Source: Berberis thunbergii
Lineage: Eukaryota > Streptophyta > Magnoliopsida > Ranunculales > Berberidaceae
DNA length: 64,000 bases
Assembly: GCA_003290165.1 (NCBI GenBank)
Contig: QNQO01000226.1
Coordinates: 868,001 to 932,000 of the forward strand
Direction: 5' to 3'
Shown in pieces: positions 1 through 11,000 of the stretch; within the stretch, counting starts at the first letter, position 1, and each line of letters opens with the position of its first letter. The position numbers and the translations under genes were made by a program. The notes under the pieces were generated by a model. It had not been told where the DNA came from and made no database searches. It saw nothing but the letters and a program-made list of their open reading frames with translations.

Positions 1-951
1 TGCCTAAACTTGTTGCAATTTGGATCCGGGTTCTTTATAATTCGCTGTACTTAAGTCCATAGGTCCCTTGTAATGAATATGAATTAAATTTCCTTAGTAT
101 CTAGACCTAAATGTTTGGTGATTTCTTGGGAATCATTCACCAAATTAAGGAAGAATTGAAAATGTAACAATTAATTTTTAAAAGCTAGTACACTTTTGAT
201 CTGATGATGTATTCTCTTACATCATCCACAATAAACACGGTGGTATCCTTTTGTGTAATTAAATAATATATCTATAAGCAAATAATATCCCAATTAATTA
301 ATTTAGTAGTCAAGTTGGCAAATGGAGGAAATAAACAACTCTCGGAACAATGCAAAATATGTAATCAATTTAGCTTTGATACAACATGGGCTTATTCTGA
401 GCTCTGACATAAATCTTTCACAGCTTCATAAACCATTGGCCAAACACCTTTTGCATGAACCCACTGAAGAACCTCTCTGCAACATAACATGTCAGACCTC
501 TCAAACTAGCATGATTGGTTCCTCAGTTGCGGCGGATTTACAAGATTGGATCAATTAGACTGCCAAAATTGGATCCAAGTTTTCTCCATGCATACATGTT
601 CATTTGTATCCAAAGAAAAACGCACGAGTGAAGATGATTTAAAGGGTCTTGGAAGCTAATATGACTTTGTGAGCTTAACTGCTTTGAGACGTTTGTGTGC
701 TCTGATGGGGTAGTTGGACCACTGGATGACCTAATAAACCAGTCTGATGAGTTTCAGATCCAATATTGGTGGGGTTCACACACAAGGAAAAATCCCTAAT
801 CTGATGATCTCATTATAATTGGGTTCAATAAAGAATATTCACTTGAAATGTGTGTGGTTGATCAGTGTAAGAATCTGTCTGTCTGTTATTGTAGCGAGTG
901 AACAAAGTAAATTGTCCACTTAGTTGAAGGCAAAAAAAAAAAAAAGGAAAA
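1..951. other. No recognisable gene
   Basis: AT-rich sequence. The only ORF of any size (322-558, +, 78 aa) matches no family I recognise and has no visible splice context. An A-rich run lies just before the inverted repeat that starts at 952. Confidence 0.5.
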
Positions 952-1120
952 GGGTTTTTTTCGAGTTTGTCACTCATTAGTTTATATCTATCAAAATTTG
1001 GAAAATTCGTTTAAAAAAATATTATAGTTTAACCCTTGTTTTCTTATGGAGTCGTTAAGTCCACGTCATTGACCGGTTAAAATGAATTTTTGAACAATTT
1101 TGCCCTTACCTTAGGTTAAA
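952..1120 (+). repeat. Left inverted repeat of the 952-5033 element
   Basis: Reverse complement, at roughly 70 percent by eye, of 4867-5033. Shared blocks include CTCATTAGTTTATA, AAGTCCACGTCATTGAC (diverged in the partner) and CTTACCTTAGGTTAAA. Confidence 0.7.
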
Positions 1121-1590
1121 CCATAGTTAAGCCCAAAATAGTTGTCAGAGAATATGAGTACTAAACACTAATTATTTCAAAAACTGTAGGGGTCAACTAA
1201 TAAGCAATTTGAGGGTTTTTTTTTGCTTGTGTGATCTTGTACATGATAAAGAGAGTAATAATCTAACAATAAGCATAACACCAAGACTAAGCATATACCA
1301 ATGTAAGCACCAAAAACGAGAGGGTAAGATCTTCGTTGTGATTTTGCTAATTGATGATATAAAAATAGGCCAATAATCTTTTACCCAAAGAGCACCCTTA
1401 ATTTTTGGCAATAAGGTAATGAGCGTATAGTTAAGATGCTAGTAAATCTATAATCACTGTCATAAAATCTTGCTTGGTAATATTCCAACACTACAAAGAA
1501 ATCAATTGGGTAGACATCAATTCCTGGTAACATCAGTTTTAAGAGGGTAAAAGAATAGAAATTGTGGACATATTTAGCGAAAATTAGGAA

Positions 1591-2156
1591 AATCTCTAAT
1601 TAGAACCTTTTAAAAGAAAACCTAGCCACTTTTATGTATACAAACAAAAAAAGAAGAAAAAAACCCTTCGTAGAAGAGAAAGGCGAAAGAAATGAAGAGG
1701 AGGAGTCTCTCTTCAACTTTGAGTCTTACAAAAATGGGGTAAAAACTCGATCTATTTGTTTCTTTGTTTTTTTTTGTGCCTTTATTGCTATTATAGGAGA
1801 CGATGTTAAGAGCCACTCAGTTTCTCGATTTGCGCTGAACATTCAGTAGTAATTTGGCCATAACTTTATAAAAAATCTCTAATTAGAACCTTTTAAAAGA
1901 AAACCTAGCCACTTTTATGTATACAAACAAAAAAAGAAGAAAAAAACCCTTCGTAGAAGAGAAAGGCAAAAGAAATGAAGAGGAGGAGTCTCTCTTCAAC
2001 TTTGAGTCTTACAAAAATGGGGTAAAAACTCGATCTATTTGTTTCTTTGTTTTTTCTGTGCCTTTATTGCTATTATAGGAGACGATGTTAAGAGCCACTC
2101 AATTTCTTGATTTGCGCTGAACATTCAGTAGTAATTTGGCCATAACTTTATAAAAA
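1591..2156 (+). repeat. Tandem duplication, 283-bp unit
   Basis: Two nearly identical direct copies, 1591-1873 and 1874-2156, differ at only a few bases and by T-run length. Each starts AATCTCTAATTAGAACC and runs to the block with GACGATGTTAAGAGCC. Several short reading frames here simply repeat from copy to copy. High identity suggests a recent duplication. No recognised coding content. Confidence 0.85.
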
Positions 2157-2899
2157 ATAATCTAATTAATTAGCGGTTTGAAGCGTTGGAAACTAGACAG
2201 ATGGGGCTTTAATTTGATATACTATAAGCTGAATTTGGACAATTGTAGCCCCCTTCAAATTTTGATCGAACGTTACCTTGCAATAATAAAGTCAAGTTTA
2301 GATTTCAACAATAACATGGTTTGGGGTTTGTTTGACAATGAATAATGTTGTTTTGGTGTTCTTGAATGGTGTTAGTATATATTATTTTCGTTGTGATATA
2401 GGGCTATTGTCAAAGAAGGTAATGAACATAAACTTTTATGGATATATTGGTTTTAGTTTCTTTTTTCTCTTATATTCTTCTAGTATTCCCATAGGTATAA
2501 GCTATCATGCAAATTATGTATCTTCTTCTCCAAGCAACTATTTATTTGACTGTTTGTCTAGAGTTGGGATTCTTTTTTTCAATCTATATTGGAAAAATGG
2601 GGGTTTTTTCCATATATTATAATAGTGAAAAAGTATCTGGACTCCTTTAACCTATTATCCCTGTTGTAGAAGGTGCCAATTCCTCTATTTGTGAGTTTAG
2701 TTTTGTTATTTTATTGAAAATAATAGTATTAATGGAAATTGTGTTTGTGCAATTGAAATGGTGACGCCGGGCAGAATAGCGATTATTCTGTAGGCTAATA
2801 GCAACAGATAATTGACAGGGAAGAACACAAGAAGATTACCCAAAAAACACATAGGAAATAACTCTAATGTTTAATCAAATTACTCAAATCAAAGGTATT
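2157..2899. other. No recognisable gene
   Basis: AT-rich sequence. A 96-codon frame at 2332-2622 (+) is hydrophobic by composition but resembles nothing I know. Confidence 0.45.
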
Positions 2900-3490
2900 T
2901 CTAAAATTCGTAGTAAGAAAATCTTCCACTGAGACTCGGGGAAGATTGCTAAATCGACTGCATAACTTCTGTTCTTCCAACGACAATGACAACTCGACTC
3001 TCTTAGGCTCCTGGAATGACCGTAGAATCCGATTTTTGCGAAACCTGAAGTAATTGGAAGAAATGGAGGCGTAAAACCAGGACCTTGACCAGACCCCATA
3101 CTCCTCTCGTAGGTCCTTGAAACAAAAAGGAGAGTGAAGTCAAAAGGTGCGGTTTTCATTTACTCTAAACCCCACCAAATAATGCAAAACCCTGGCATTC
3201 ATAGGGATACAAGCTGCGACACCCCTTGCTATGGTCGCAATCATCATCTTCCAACCGCTAGGGACCAGTTGGGTCGGAGTGATGCTAACCAAGTCTAAGT
3301 ACTCCCAGGTGATTGCAGGAGCTGGAAGTCTAAAACCAGAGTGGAACATACCAAGGTACAAAGCGATGTACCCATGTTTTGGACGACAAAGACTGTTGCC
3401 CTCTCCATGGAAAATGAATTCCAGATTGGCCGACAATAAGTAATCATGACGGATGCTATCCAGAGTCGCATGCATTACCTGTTTATGCAA
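2900..3490 (-). pseudogene. Antisense ORF of a Tat-type Ty3/gypsy retrotransposon (fragment)
   Basis: The frame at 3140-3490 (-) carries the block LYLGMFHSGFRLPAP followed by LVSITPTQLVPSGWK. This resembles the plant 'putative gypsy-type transposase' domain, in which a hydrophobic helix with L-G-x-x-P-x-Q-L-x-P-N/S-x-W/Y is typical. The ORF at 17101-17541 aligns with it. In Tat-lineage elements such as Grande, an ORF antisense to gag-pol lies between pol and the 3' LTR. Here the ORF is on the minus strand and a plus-oriented LTR follows at 3871, which fits. A TATA-like TTATAAAAGG (reverse complement at about 3634-3643) lies upstream of the ORF start. The segment 2935-3035 is homologous to 63565-63664 of the other Tat element. 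Reading frames are broken; what the protein does is unknown. Confidence 0.65.
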
Positions 3491-3870
3491 AAAAAAAAAA
3501 CATCACAAACATCAAGAACATCGCCACTCAAAACCCTAAAGCTAGACATGACTGCATAACAAGCGCGAGGAATCAAGGAATCAACAACTGAAAAATGAAG
3601 AAGTGCAAAAGAAAGTAAAACACATTCAACTTCTCCTTTTATAAGGACGAGCATTGAAAGGTCCACTCTTGGGAGAACGTGCAAGATATGACAGTCGCAC
3701 GAAATCCCAAGAATCATGCTAAAACGAGCAGGCAGACGAAACATTGGAGAGACAACAACAACAACAGATAGTAAGAGCATTGAATGTGCCGTAATGTTTA
3801 AATAGAAAACAAAACCGCCACATAGTTATTGGATACATGAACATATCCACTAACTAAGGGGGGAAGTAGC

Positions 3871-4406
3871 TGATGATACATCAAAATAGATCGATCATCA
3901 CAACCATACACATGGCAGAAAACATCCATCACGAGTATATGGCGTCCCATCTACTGGGCTAGCTCATAATACCCAAAAAGAATAAAGCCAATCACAGAGG
4001 CTCAGACAAGGCCAGCTATAAGAAGATATAATCAAAGCCTAAATCTAGGCCAGACACGAATTCTCTCATAAAGAAGATGAACGTTGTACCAAAAAGAGTC
4101 GTGGAGGGAGTTACGCCTCCACGAACACATCTCCATCAAAAAGGAGACTGTTATGATAAACATCTCCTTCCGTTGCTCCACACATGTTTTAAGTCACACA
4201 TAACTACGACCATTATAAAAGGTAAAGGGAACATTTGACACAAGTATTCAACTTTAACTGAGTTTTGTCTCGATTTACTTCCTTCTTCAAACAGAGTTGT
4301 TGACTTAAGCATCGAAGTGCCTTCGACCACCAAAAATGTGGTATTTGGCAATTTAACATTTGTTTTGTAGGTCAAACTCATAGGAGGATGATTTTTAGAC
4401 GCATCA
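3871..4406 (+). repeat. 3' LTR of a Tat-type gypsy remnant
   Basis: Starts TGATGATACATC and ends GCATCA, with a purine-rich tract (AAGGGGGGAAG) just upstream acting as PPT. It is clearly homologous to the LTR at 56596-57203: shared blocks include TTATAAAAGGTAAA (TATA box, 4213-4220), AACTTTAACTGAGTTTTGTC and the motif around GCATCGAAGTGCCTTCG. The PPT before it and the antisense ORF upstream identify it as a 3' LTR. The rest of the element is missing. Confidence 0.75.
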
Positions 4407-4866
4407 AAATTCAAGGATGGAAGACAAAAAAAAGTTGTTTTATCATCACTATGTCGTAAAGACAATACCAAAGGAGGAGAGAGGAATATGGAGGGAGAGA
4501 TTGTCCTGCTTCATCGCATAGAATGACAAAGAGTAGGAGATTGCCTTATTAGATCTGGAGGTTGAAGATGAGAGGTTTGGCATGTTCGGTCTTTTTTGTT
4601 GAGGCACAAAGATATTGCGAGTGCCAGAAGTCTATTATTTGGGAGAAGGGGGTTAAAACAGGTCAAATTCAGGAAAACATGGTCATCAAGGCAGTTATGG
4701 GCCCATTTCCATGGGAACCGGGAGCAACCGTAGGGAGTAGGGAACAGTCAGGGAGCAACCATGTCTCATCATCACAGGGACGAGGGAGGAAGGTGTATCA
4801 CAAGGAGGAAGGAAGAAGTTCAACGAAAAATTGTTTCGTGATTTTAGGCAAAATTTCATTCCTTAA
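4407..4866. other. No recognisable gene
   Basis: Flank between the LTR and the right inverted repeat of the enclosing element. A 104-codon frame at 4562-4876 (+) has no recognisable domain. Confidence 0.45.
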
Positions 4867-5033
4867 TTTAACCTAAGGTAAGAGAAAAAAGATCCCAAAA
4901 TTAATTTTGACCAGTCAATGACATGGACTTAAAAGTTTTGAAAAGAAAAGAGAGGTTAAACTCTAATAGTTTTCAAAACGAGGGCCAAAATCTAATAGGT
5001 ATAAACTAATGAGTATTAAACTCAAAAAATCCC
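4867..5033 (-). repeat. Right inverted repeat of the 952-5033 element
   Basis: Partner of 952-1120 in inverted orientation. It ends at CCC (5031-5033) followed by a T run. Confidence 0.7.
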
Positions 5034-5182
5034 ATTTTTTTACTTGAGCACATTTCTTTTAGTATGTTGACAGGTTATTAAATTCAGCCTAATCTTAACT
5101 AGAAAACCCAAACTTAACTAAGGAACCCTAGATGCCATACATAGCCTTTAGGGAATGGTTTTAGCTCAAACCAATTACTTAA

Positions 5183-7281
5183 GGGGTTAATTGCTATATG
5201 CCCCTACAATAAATAGCTAATTGAGATGTGCACCCATTATTAATCATTATTGCACTTATGCCCCAAGACTAGCAGTCAACGTGACTTGACCGTCAGTTTT
5301 CAAATGAATACTCTTGATAAATCACAGGCTGAGATTGACTGTTTCGTATCTCGAACATCTCATCTCGAAGAAATTCTAGAGCTCAACTGAAATCATAATC
5401 GTATCTCGAGAAAAATCAAATAGTTGATAAAAATATTTGTATCTCAAACATTACAACTCGAAAGAAAATCGTAGGGTCCAAATTAGATCATACACGTCTC
5501 GAGGACAATCTAACGATTGTAAAAAATAGTTCCTCTTCTTCCTCCTCCTTTCCTCCCCTTCCCCCTTCTCCTCTTACTCCTTATTCCTCCTCCCTCTTCT
5601 TCCACATCCTCCCCCTTCTTCCTGCTTTGTTTTGCAGCCCCCTTCCTCCTCCTCCCTCATTCCTCCTTCCTTTTTCCTCTTTCCACCACCCCCTTTTTCC
5701 TCATCTATTTCCTAAAATCTAGATGTGATATTCATACACCCTTGCGAAATTCAACTAGTCTGAAACTTGCGGTTCGACCCACATGACTCAGATGTATTCA
5801 AGGGGGCCAAGAACAAATTGCTTGATTTGAGGTTATGGCGATTCGACTAGTCTAATCCCTTGAATCATATATTCGCACTTGCATGGGTCGTCGAAGTCCG
5901 AGAGCTGAGAGCATTGGAAGAAATTGTGGATAGTGATGAAATCAAGTGGACATGGTTGTGAGTCTGCAAGAATTTTGTGTGGGTCTAAAGGGAGGATGAG
6001 CAAATCCTAGAATCAACAAAGACTTTTTTTTTTCTTTGAGAAGTCATTGTAATGAGAAATGGAAAAACATGCCATCTAATTTAACTCAAAGATTCCTTAG
6101 GGTGTGTTTGGTTGCATGGAATCCTATGCCATGGGAATCCATGAAGGGATCCCTATATTTTTGGCTAATTTGAGGTATAACTCCATATGCACTATTTGAT
6201 TTTGTTATCAATGGTGAGAATGGAAGTCTCATTGGGGGACCAAGGAGTGGAATTCCCATGTTCATGGGACTTCCATTCCCATCATTGATCACAAAATCAA
6301 ATGGTGGTCAAATAGTGGATGTGGAGTGATATATCAATTTAGCCTAAAATGTAGGGGTCCCCTCATGAATTCCCATGGCATAGGATTCCATGCAACCAAA
6401 CACACCCTTAGTTGAAAGAGATGGACTCTGTTTTTGCTTTTTCTTCTCTTACACACGTGAATTGAATTCATCTTTTTAGACTATATAAATTCTTTATACT
6501 CATCGATTGCAAGGAGTTGATTTTTACAGACTGCTATGTTTCTCTCCTTTAAACTCGGAGAACGAGGGAAGAGAAAAAGAGTTCTCCGTTTCTCTACCTG
6601 CTTGCAAAGAGAACTTTCTATTTTCATCTTTTTAAAGCAGTAAAATTTTTGCATTTCTCCATTTACAGATAAAATCTATCGAAAATATGCAATGGGTTTC
6701 TCCTTCAGTCTGTTTAGTCAAATGGAAGAGGAGGGAGGAGGAGGAATGGGGAGGTGGGGACGAGGTTGTGAAACAGAAGAGGAAAAAGAGGGAGGAAGAA
6801 AGATGAGGATGAAGGAGGAAGGATGGAGTGAGGAGGAAGGTGGCAACGGGGTCGTGAAACATAGGAGAGAGAAGGGGAGGGGTAGGAGGAGGAAGTGTTT
6901 TTCACAATCGTCAAATTTTTCTCGAGATGCGTATATAATTTAATTTGGGCCTTACGGTTTTTTTAGATGCATTTATGATTTCAACAAGACCCTGAACTTT
7001 TCTTTGAGATGAGATGCAAATATATTTACCAACTGTTAGATTTTCTTCGAGATACGACTACAATTTTAGTCGAGTCCTAGGATTTTCTTTGAGATGAAAT
7101 GTTCGAGATACGAAACAATCAATTTCAGTCTGTGATTTATGAAGAGTATTTTGGTCATCTCATTTGAAATTTGACGGTTAAGGCACGTTCACTGCCAGTC
7201 TTAGGGGGTAAGTGCAATAGTGATTAATGATAAACACATCTCAATTAGCTATTTATTGTAGGGGCATATAACAATTAACCC
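5183..7281. mobile_element. Long-TIR foldback-type DNA transposon with 8-bp target duplication
   Basis: Termini GGGGTTAATTGCTATATGCCCC (left) and the matching inverted end at 7261-7281 are flanked by the direct repeat TTACTTAA (5175-5182 and 7282-7289). The inverted homology extends inward for several hundred bases on each side (about 5183-5700 against about 6720-7281). It includes repeated TCTCGAGAT-like motifs, and a polypyrimidine tract on the left mirrored by a polypurine tract on the right. An 8-bp duplication suggests hAT; if the neighbouring base is counted as a mismatch, a 9-bp MULE duplication is possible. No transposase, so it is non-autonomous. A Tourist-like MITE is nested at 6100-6407. 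Confidence 0.8.
6100..6407. mobile_element. Tourist-like (PIF/Harbinger) MITE, 308 bp
   Basis: Perfect or near-perfect terminal inverted repeats begin GGGTGTGTTTGGTTGCATGG and are flanked by TTA on both sides (6097-6099 and 6408-6410), the classic PIF/Harbinger target duplication. Noncoding. It sits inside the long-TIR element, so it inserted later. A partial relative lies at 39331-39495. Confidence 0.9.
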
Positions 7282-7597
7282 TTACTTAAATTGATTCTAA
7301 CTATATCATGTAGTGCGTGTCCAAATGCAAACATCACCTCATCTTCAAATTAGGTCTCTCCAGCACACCACCGCATTCATTTCTTTCGGAGTTGGATGTC
7401 ACAGGACAGATGGTACAAAATGATGGGGATTGGTGTGAGAAATGAAGGAAAACATTTGGTAATTATTTAGTTCAGATTGGGGTGAGAAGGAAGTTTGTCT
7501 AAAGATTATAGTGAAGCTGGATAGAAAGAGAAGAAATTTGGATGCAATTATACACTTTCTGATACTGCAAGTCATCCAAAAAAACACTAATTCATAA

Positions 7598-7711
7598 GAG
7601 CCAGGTCAGGCAAGCTCGGCCTGGCCCAATACCATTCATCATTCTAGAGATGCACATCTCGAAGATGATGAATGGAATGGGGCCAGGCCTGGCGTGAACC
7701 TAGCCCGGCTC
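7598..7711. repeat. Short foldback hairpin
   Basis: The left arm (starting GAGCCAGGTCAGGCAAGCTC) and right arm (ending AGCCCGGCTC) are inverted around 7650-7670. Inner arms share CCATTCATCATTCT against ATGATGAATGG. It would fold into a hairpin of about 114 nt. Probably a tiny MITE; a small-RNA precursor cannot be excluded. Confidence 0.7.
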
Positions 7712-7911
7712 TCTAGACAAGCTCCAAAAAAAAAAAAATCAATGACAAGAATTCCAAAAATTCAAGGACTTTAATTTTTCTCAATTACCTTTCAATAGTT
7801 GTCCATGTTATGCCTTTATAATATCTTCTTATGGAAGAGATTTTTTTTTAATGGAAGAGATTTACACGTGTTCGGTTGCTCAGCTATCGTAAAGTATCTT
7901 CAGTGATTGAA

Positions 7912-7977
7912 AATGAAAGGTATCTGTTGCTATCAATGGCCTTCAATGAAAGGTATTTGTTGCTATCAATGGCCTTC
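7912..7977 (+). repeat. 33-bp tandem repeat, two copies
   Basis: AATGAAAGGTATCTGTTGC and the rest of a 33-bp unit is repeated immediately (7912-7944, 7945-7977) with one difference. The unit is a multiple of three, so it keeps the frame open just upstream of the NTAQ1 start. Confidence 0.85.
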
Positions 7978-8022
7978 AATGTCTATCTCCCAACTCGAGG
8001 CGACGATGACAGTTCTCGTCCC

Positions 8023-9402
8023 ATGGACACTCAAGGTGAGTACTCTCTCCCTTTCTCATTCAATTAGGGTTCTTATTTCTCTGATCTGATCAATCGTGTT
8101 TAGTCTTGTTGATTTCTTACTAGTCAAATTAGGATTGTATTTGCAATTGCATAAAGAGATAGATAATCAATGGGACTGAAACTTTATGAACTATGTTTAA
8201 ACACGTGTTGTTGTTGGCGATGCAGGAATGAGAATGGCGAGTTGGAATTCGGCCCCTATTCCCTCTGTTTCTCAACCGGATGTATCCGCATTCGATCACA
8301 CCCCTTCGTATTGGTAACAATTCTATTTCCCTCTCTCTCTTCTGATCAGTTTGCTCCATGTTCTTCAATGTAAATTGTGTTTTTTTTTTTTTTTGGTTTG
8401 GGAATTTCAGCGAAGAGAATGTGTACATGCTGTGCAAAAAGTTGATTGAGTTGGGACTTTCAGACAGAGTGGGTTCTGATCTTTTCGTTGTCTTCATATC
8501 CAACAACGCCAAACAGGTACCAACCAAAGGCCCTTTTATTCATTTTCAATTTCCTTCGCGTTTGTTTAGTCATTTTCATGTTTGGATCTTTGCAATTGCA
8601 ATGTTTAAAGTGAATCTCTTCTTTGAATTTTTATTTCTAGATAGTTTGTGTTCAAATGGTTGGAAACAATAGAATTGATGAATTGTTGGTGTTTGGGGGT
8701 TTCCAATACAACTAGGTAATGACCCCACAGTGAAGCAGCTTTCACCAGTGCTTTTGACAAAATTTTGTTGTGTGTACGATGAATTGCAGGCTTCAATGTG
8801 AGGCAATCCTATGAGTGACAATGTAACATTTGCTAGTACTGCTACTACTTAGATATACCTATTGTTCTATAACATGAATTGGAACCTGAGAAAATAGTTG
8901 ATGATCTAGACAGGGTACAGTCAGCCAAAATTTGAGTGTCGGAGTGTCCAGGATGTTGGGAGTTAGGACACAATTTTTTTTTTTTTTTGAAATGTCTTGT
9001 TGCATGTTGGTCGTTAATTGAAGTTTCGAAGTCAAGTATTAACACTCTGGTTTCCACTTGGCTGCAACTATCAGGTTCCACTTTGGTGCCAAAAAGCTGG
9101 AAAACGAGCAGAAGGATTGACTCTGTGGGATTATCATGTGATCTGTATTCAGGTGAGTCTTGAAGCTATCTAGTCTAATACAAAATATTGTGCAAGTGTG
9201 TTTTCTCTTCTTTATCTATATATATAAATATAGTTTTTTCTTATTCAACTCTTGCCAAAACAATGCAGATAAATGGAAAAGACCATAATGTGCCATGTCA
9301 AGTGTGGGATCTATATTCAACTCTCCCAATCCCTTCATCCCTATCTCAGTATGTGTCAGAAGCTATCCACCCATCGTTTCAGCTCTACCCTGAATATAAG
9401 AG
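8023..9402 (+). pseudogene. NTAQ1: Protein N-terminal glutamine amidohydrolase, 3'-truncated gene
   Basis: NTAQ1 deamidates N-terminal Gln to Glu in the Arg/N-degron pathway. Five exons can be joined in phase: 8023-8035, 8226-8313, 8411-8516, 9075-9152 and 9269-9402, each bounded by GT and AG. They encode about 139 residues including [42 protein letters not shown] and QVWDLYSTLPIPSS. The catalytic Cys (SYCEEN), His (WDYHV) and Asp (VWDLY) are all kept. The start at 8023 (MDTQ) is chosen because plant homologues have a short N-terminus; an upstream in-frame Met is possible. Plant homologues are about 220 aa, and the remaining exons with the F-A-S-D-R-x-H-M-K segment are not found before the Harbinger remnant at 10316. 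The gene therefore appears truncated and probably non-functional, though the visible exons have no stop. Confidence 0.85.
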
Positions 9403-10315
9403 GTAATTCCTGAAATGTTGTTGTACAACTATACTGTTGTAGTGATTAGTCACAGTTCTTGGGCAGTGCTGGAACCTTCAATAATTTCTCTTAGGATTTT
9501 GATAATGAGAATTATCAGCTCAACTGTGTTAGTATGCTATAGCTTCATGGTTCTTCTGGCAACAATGGTTTCTTTTAAAGAAGGACTTTGTTGACTTGAC
9601 ATTAAAATTTTTATTTATTTTTACAAAGAAAATCTGTTGAACCTCCTCCTCTAAAAAAAAAAGAGGCGCTAGTTTTATTGCCAAGCTGCACGTCATACTG
9701 TCATGCATGATTTGAGTCATTTGACCACTGACCTCCCTGGTAGCAATCACGAATATGCTTCTATACCATTTTCAAAGACAGGAAATCTTTAAGTAAATAT
9801 GTTTCATTTGTACTAAACATATAGGACTCTTAAGTCCCCTCTGGTGTATTTGGCCTCAAGTGTTCTAAGATAAATATTACACTGTGAAAGGACCATCGTT
9901 GCCCGGTTACCATTCTCATCAACTTTAGTAGGCACCAGGTTAGGACCTTAAGCACCCTTTTCCTTGTACGAGTTTCCTTTTTGTTTTTTTTGTAAGAGAG
10001 TTAAGTAGGTGATTTAAATGTTGGACAAATATTAACGAAAATGTGCCATACTACACTGTGGGTATGGATGTTACAAAAAGCCCTTTGGCATGGCTTGCAT
10101 TTGTTGAACTTAACACGGAGTGATGTGTATTTAAACTCTTGATGGTTTTGATAAACAAAACAAGAGGAGTTGATCAGGTCTTTTGAACAGAAACAAACAC
10201 AACTGAGTCTTCTATGGAGGGTAGGTATTGATTTATTTCTCTCCCACCTGGAAAACAATTGTTTGCTATTACTTATTAGTCATTAACCATTTATTTTTCC
10301 TCTTGTTCTTCTAGA
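9403..10315. other. No recognisable exon
   Basis: Follows the last visible NTAQ1 exon. I looked for the missing C-terminal NTAQ1 exons on the plus strand and found none. Minus-strand frames here look like chance. Confidence 0.5.
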
Positions 10316-10962
10316 GTGTCGTTCTGATGAATTTCCAATTGAAGAAGACGACGAGCCTTCATCACCATTGGAAGAATAAGAAGAGAATTTTTCAACCCAA
10401 GATCAACAACGAGAGAAGGCTAATGAATGGAGAGCAACTATAGCTTCAGATATGTGGAGAGATGTTGTGAGTGTCGGGAGTCAACGATGAGCAATAAAGA
10501 GAGTATTTTTTTATTTATGTATTTATTTTTATTGGAGAATTTTTTGCATTATTTCTTCTTTTCAAAAGAAAAATAGTTATTTGTATTACTTTTGGACCAT
10601 ATTCAATGTTCAGTGAATTTTTTTAATTTGAAATAAAATTCACGTAGCATACAAACGATTGTTTTATTGATATTTGAGGGATGTTTTATGATTTGTGTTG
10701 ATATGGATGACAATGTTGGTGACGTTATTTCATAACTTCCTATGATTAATAGCATATTCATAAGAATTTACAGAAATTTATAAGAATCAATAGAAATTCA
10801 TAACAATCCTTTATAAAATTCAGAAAATCCAATAATAAAAATCCATTAAAATCCAGTGGATTCTGTAAATTCCACAAAATCCAGTCACTTAAAATACATC
10901 AAAGTTCAGTGAATTCTGTAAACTCCTTTGAAATATTTTAAAATCCATGATTGAATACCCCC
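10316..10962 (+). mobile_element. PIF/Harbinger remnant: transposase C-terminus and right end
   Basis: After a splice-acceptor-like TTCTAG, a frame reads an acidic linker, one stop, then QQREKANEWRATIASDMW before a terminal stop at about 10490. This resembles the extreme C-terminus of plant Harbinger/ALP1-like nucleases (E-W-R-x-x-I-A-x-x-M-W). The following 3' region ends in an inverted-repeat-type terminus, ATGATTGAATACCCCC (about 10947-10962). Bases 10660-10962 are repeated at 12416-12707. The left end and catalytic domain are absent. Confidence 0.6.
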
Positions 10963-11000
10963 TGTAATAGATTAGCTTGAGATATCATGCCCTTAATATA

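Larger units (their letters stand above)
952..5033. mobile_element. Large inverted-repeat-bounded element (possible old MULE/foldback)
   Basis: Positions 952-1120 and 4867-5033 are diverged reverse complements of each other. Both arms begin at the outside with GGG followed by a T run, and both end inside at TTAGGTTAAA. A pair of about 168-bp inverted repeats 4 kb apart is best explained as the ends of one DNA transposon or foldback element. I found no convincing target duplication, so the family is unassigned. The interior holds a tandem duplication (1591-2156) and the 3' part of a Tat-type retrotransposon (about 2900-4406), which presumably inserted later. No transposase was seen. Confidence 0.55.

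Noticed and set aside
322..558. 78-codon plus-strand ORF as a small gene
   Set aside because: No recognisable domain, promoter or splice context; length is within chance for this composition.
6692..6943. Glu/Gly/Arg-rich 83-codon ORF
   Set aside because: It is the polypurine arm of the foldback element read as protein.
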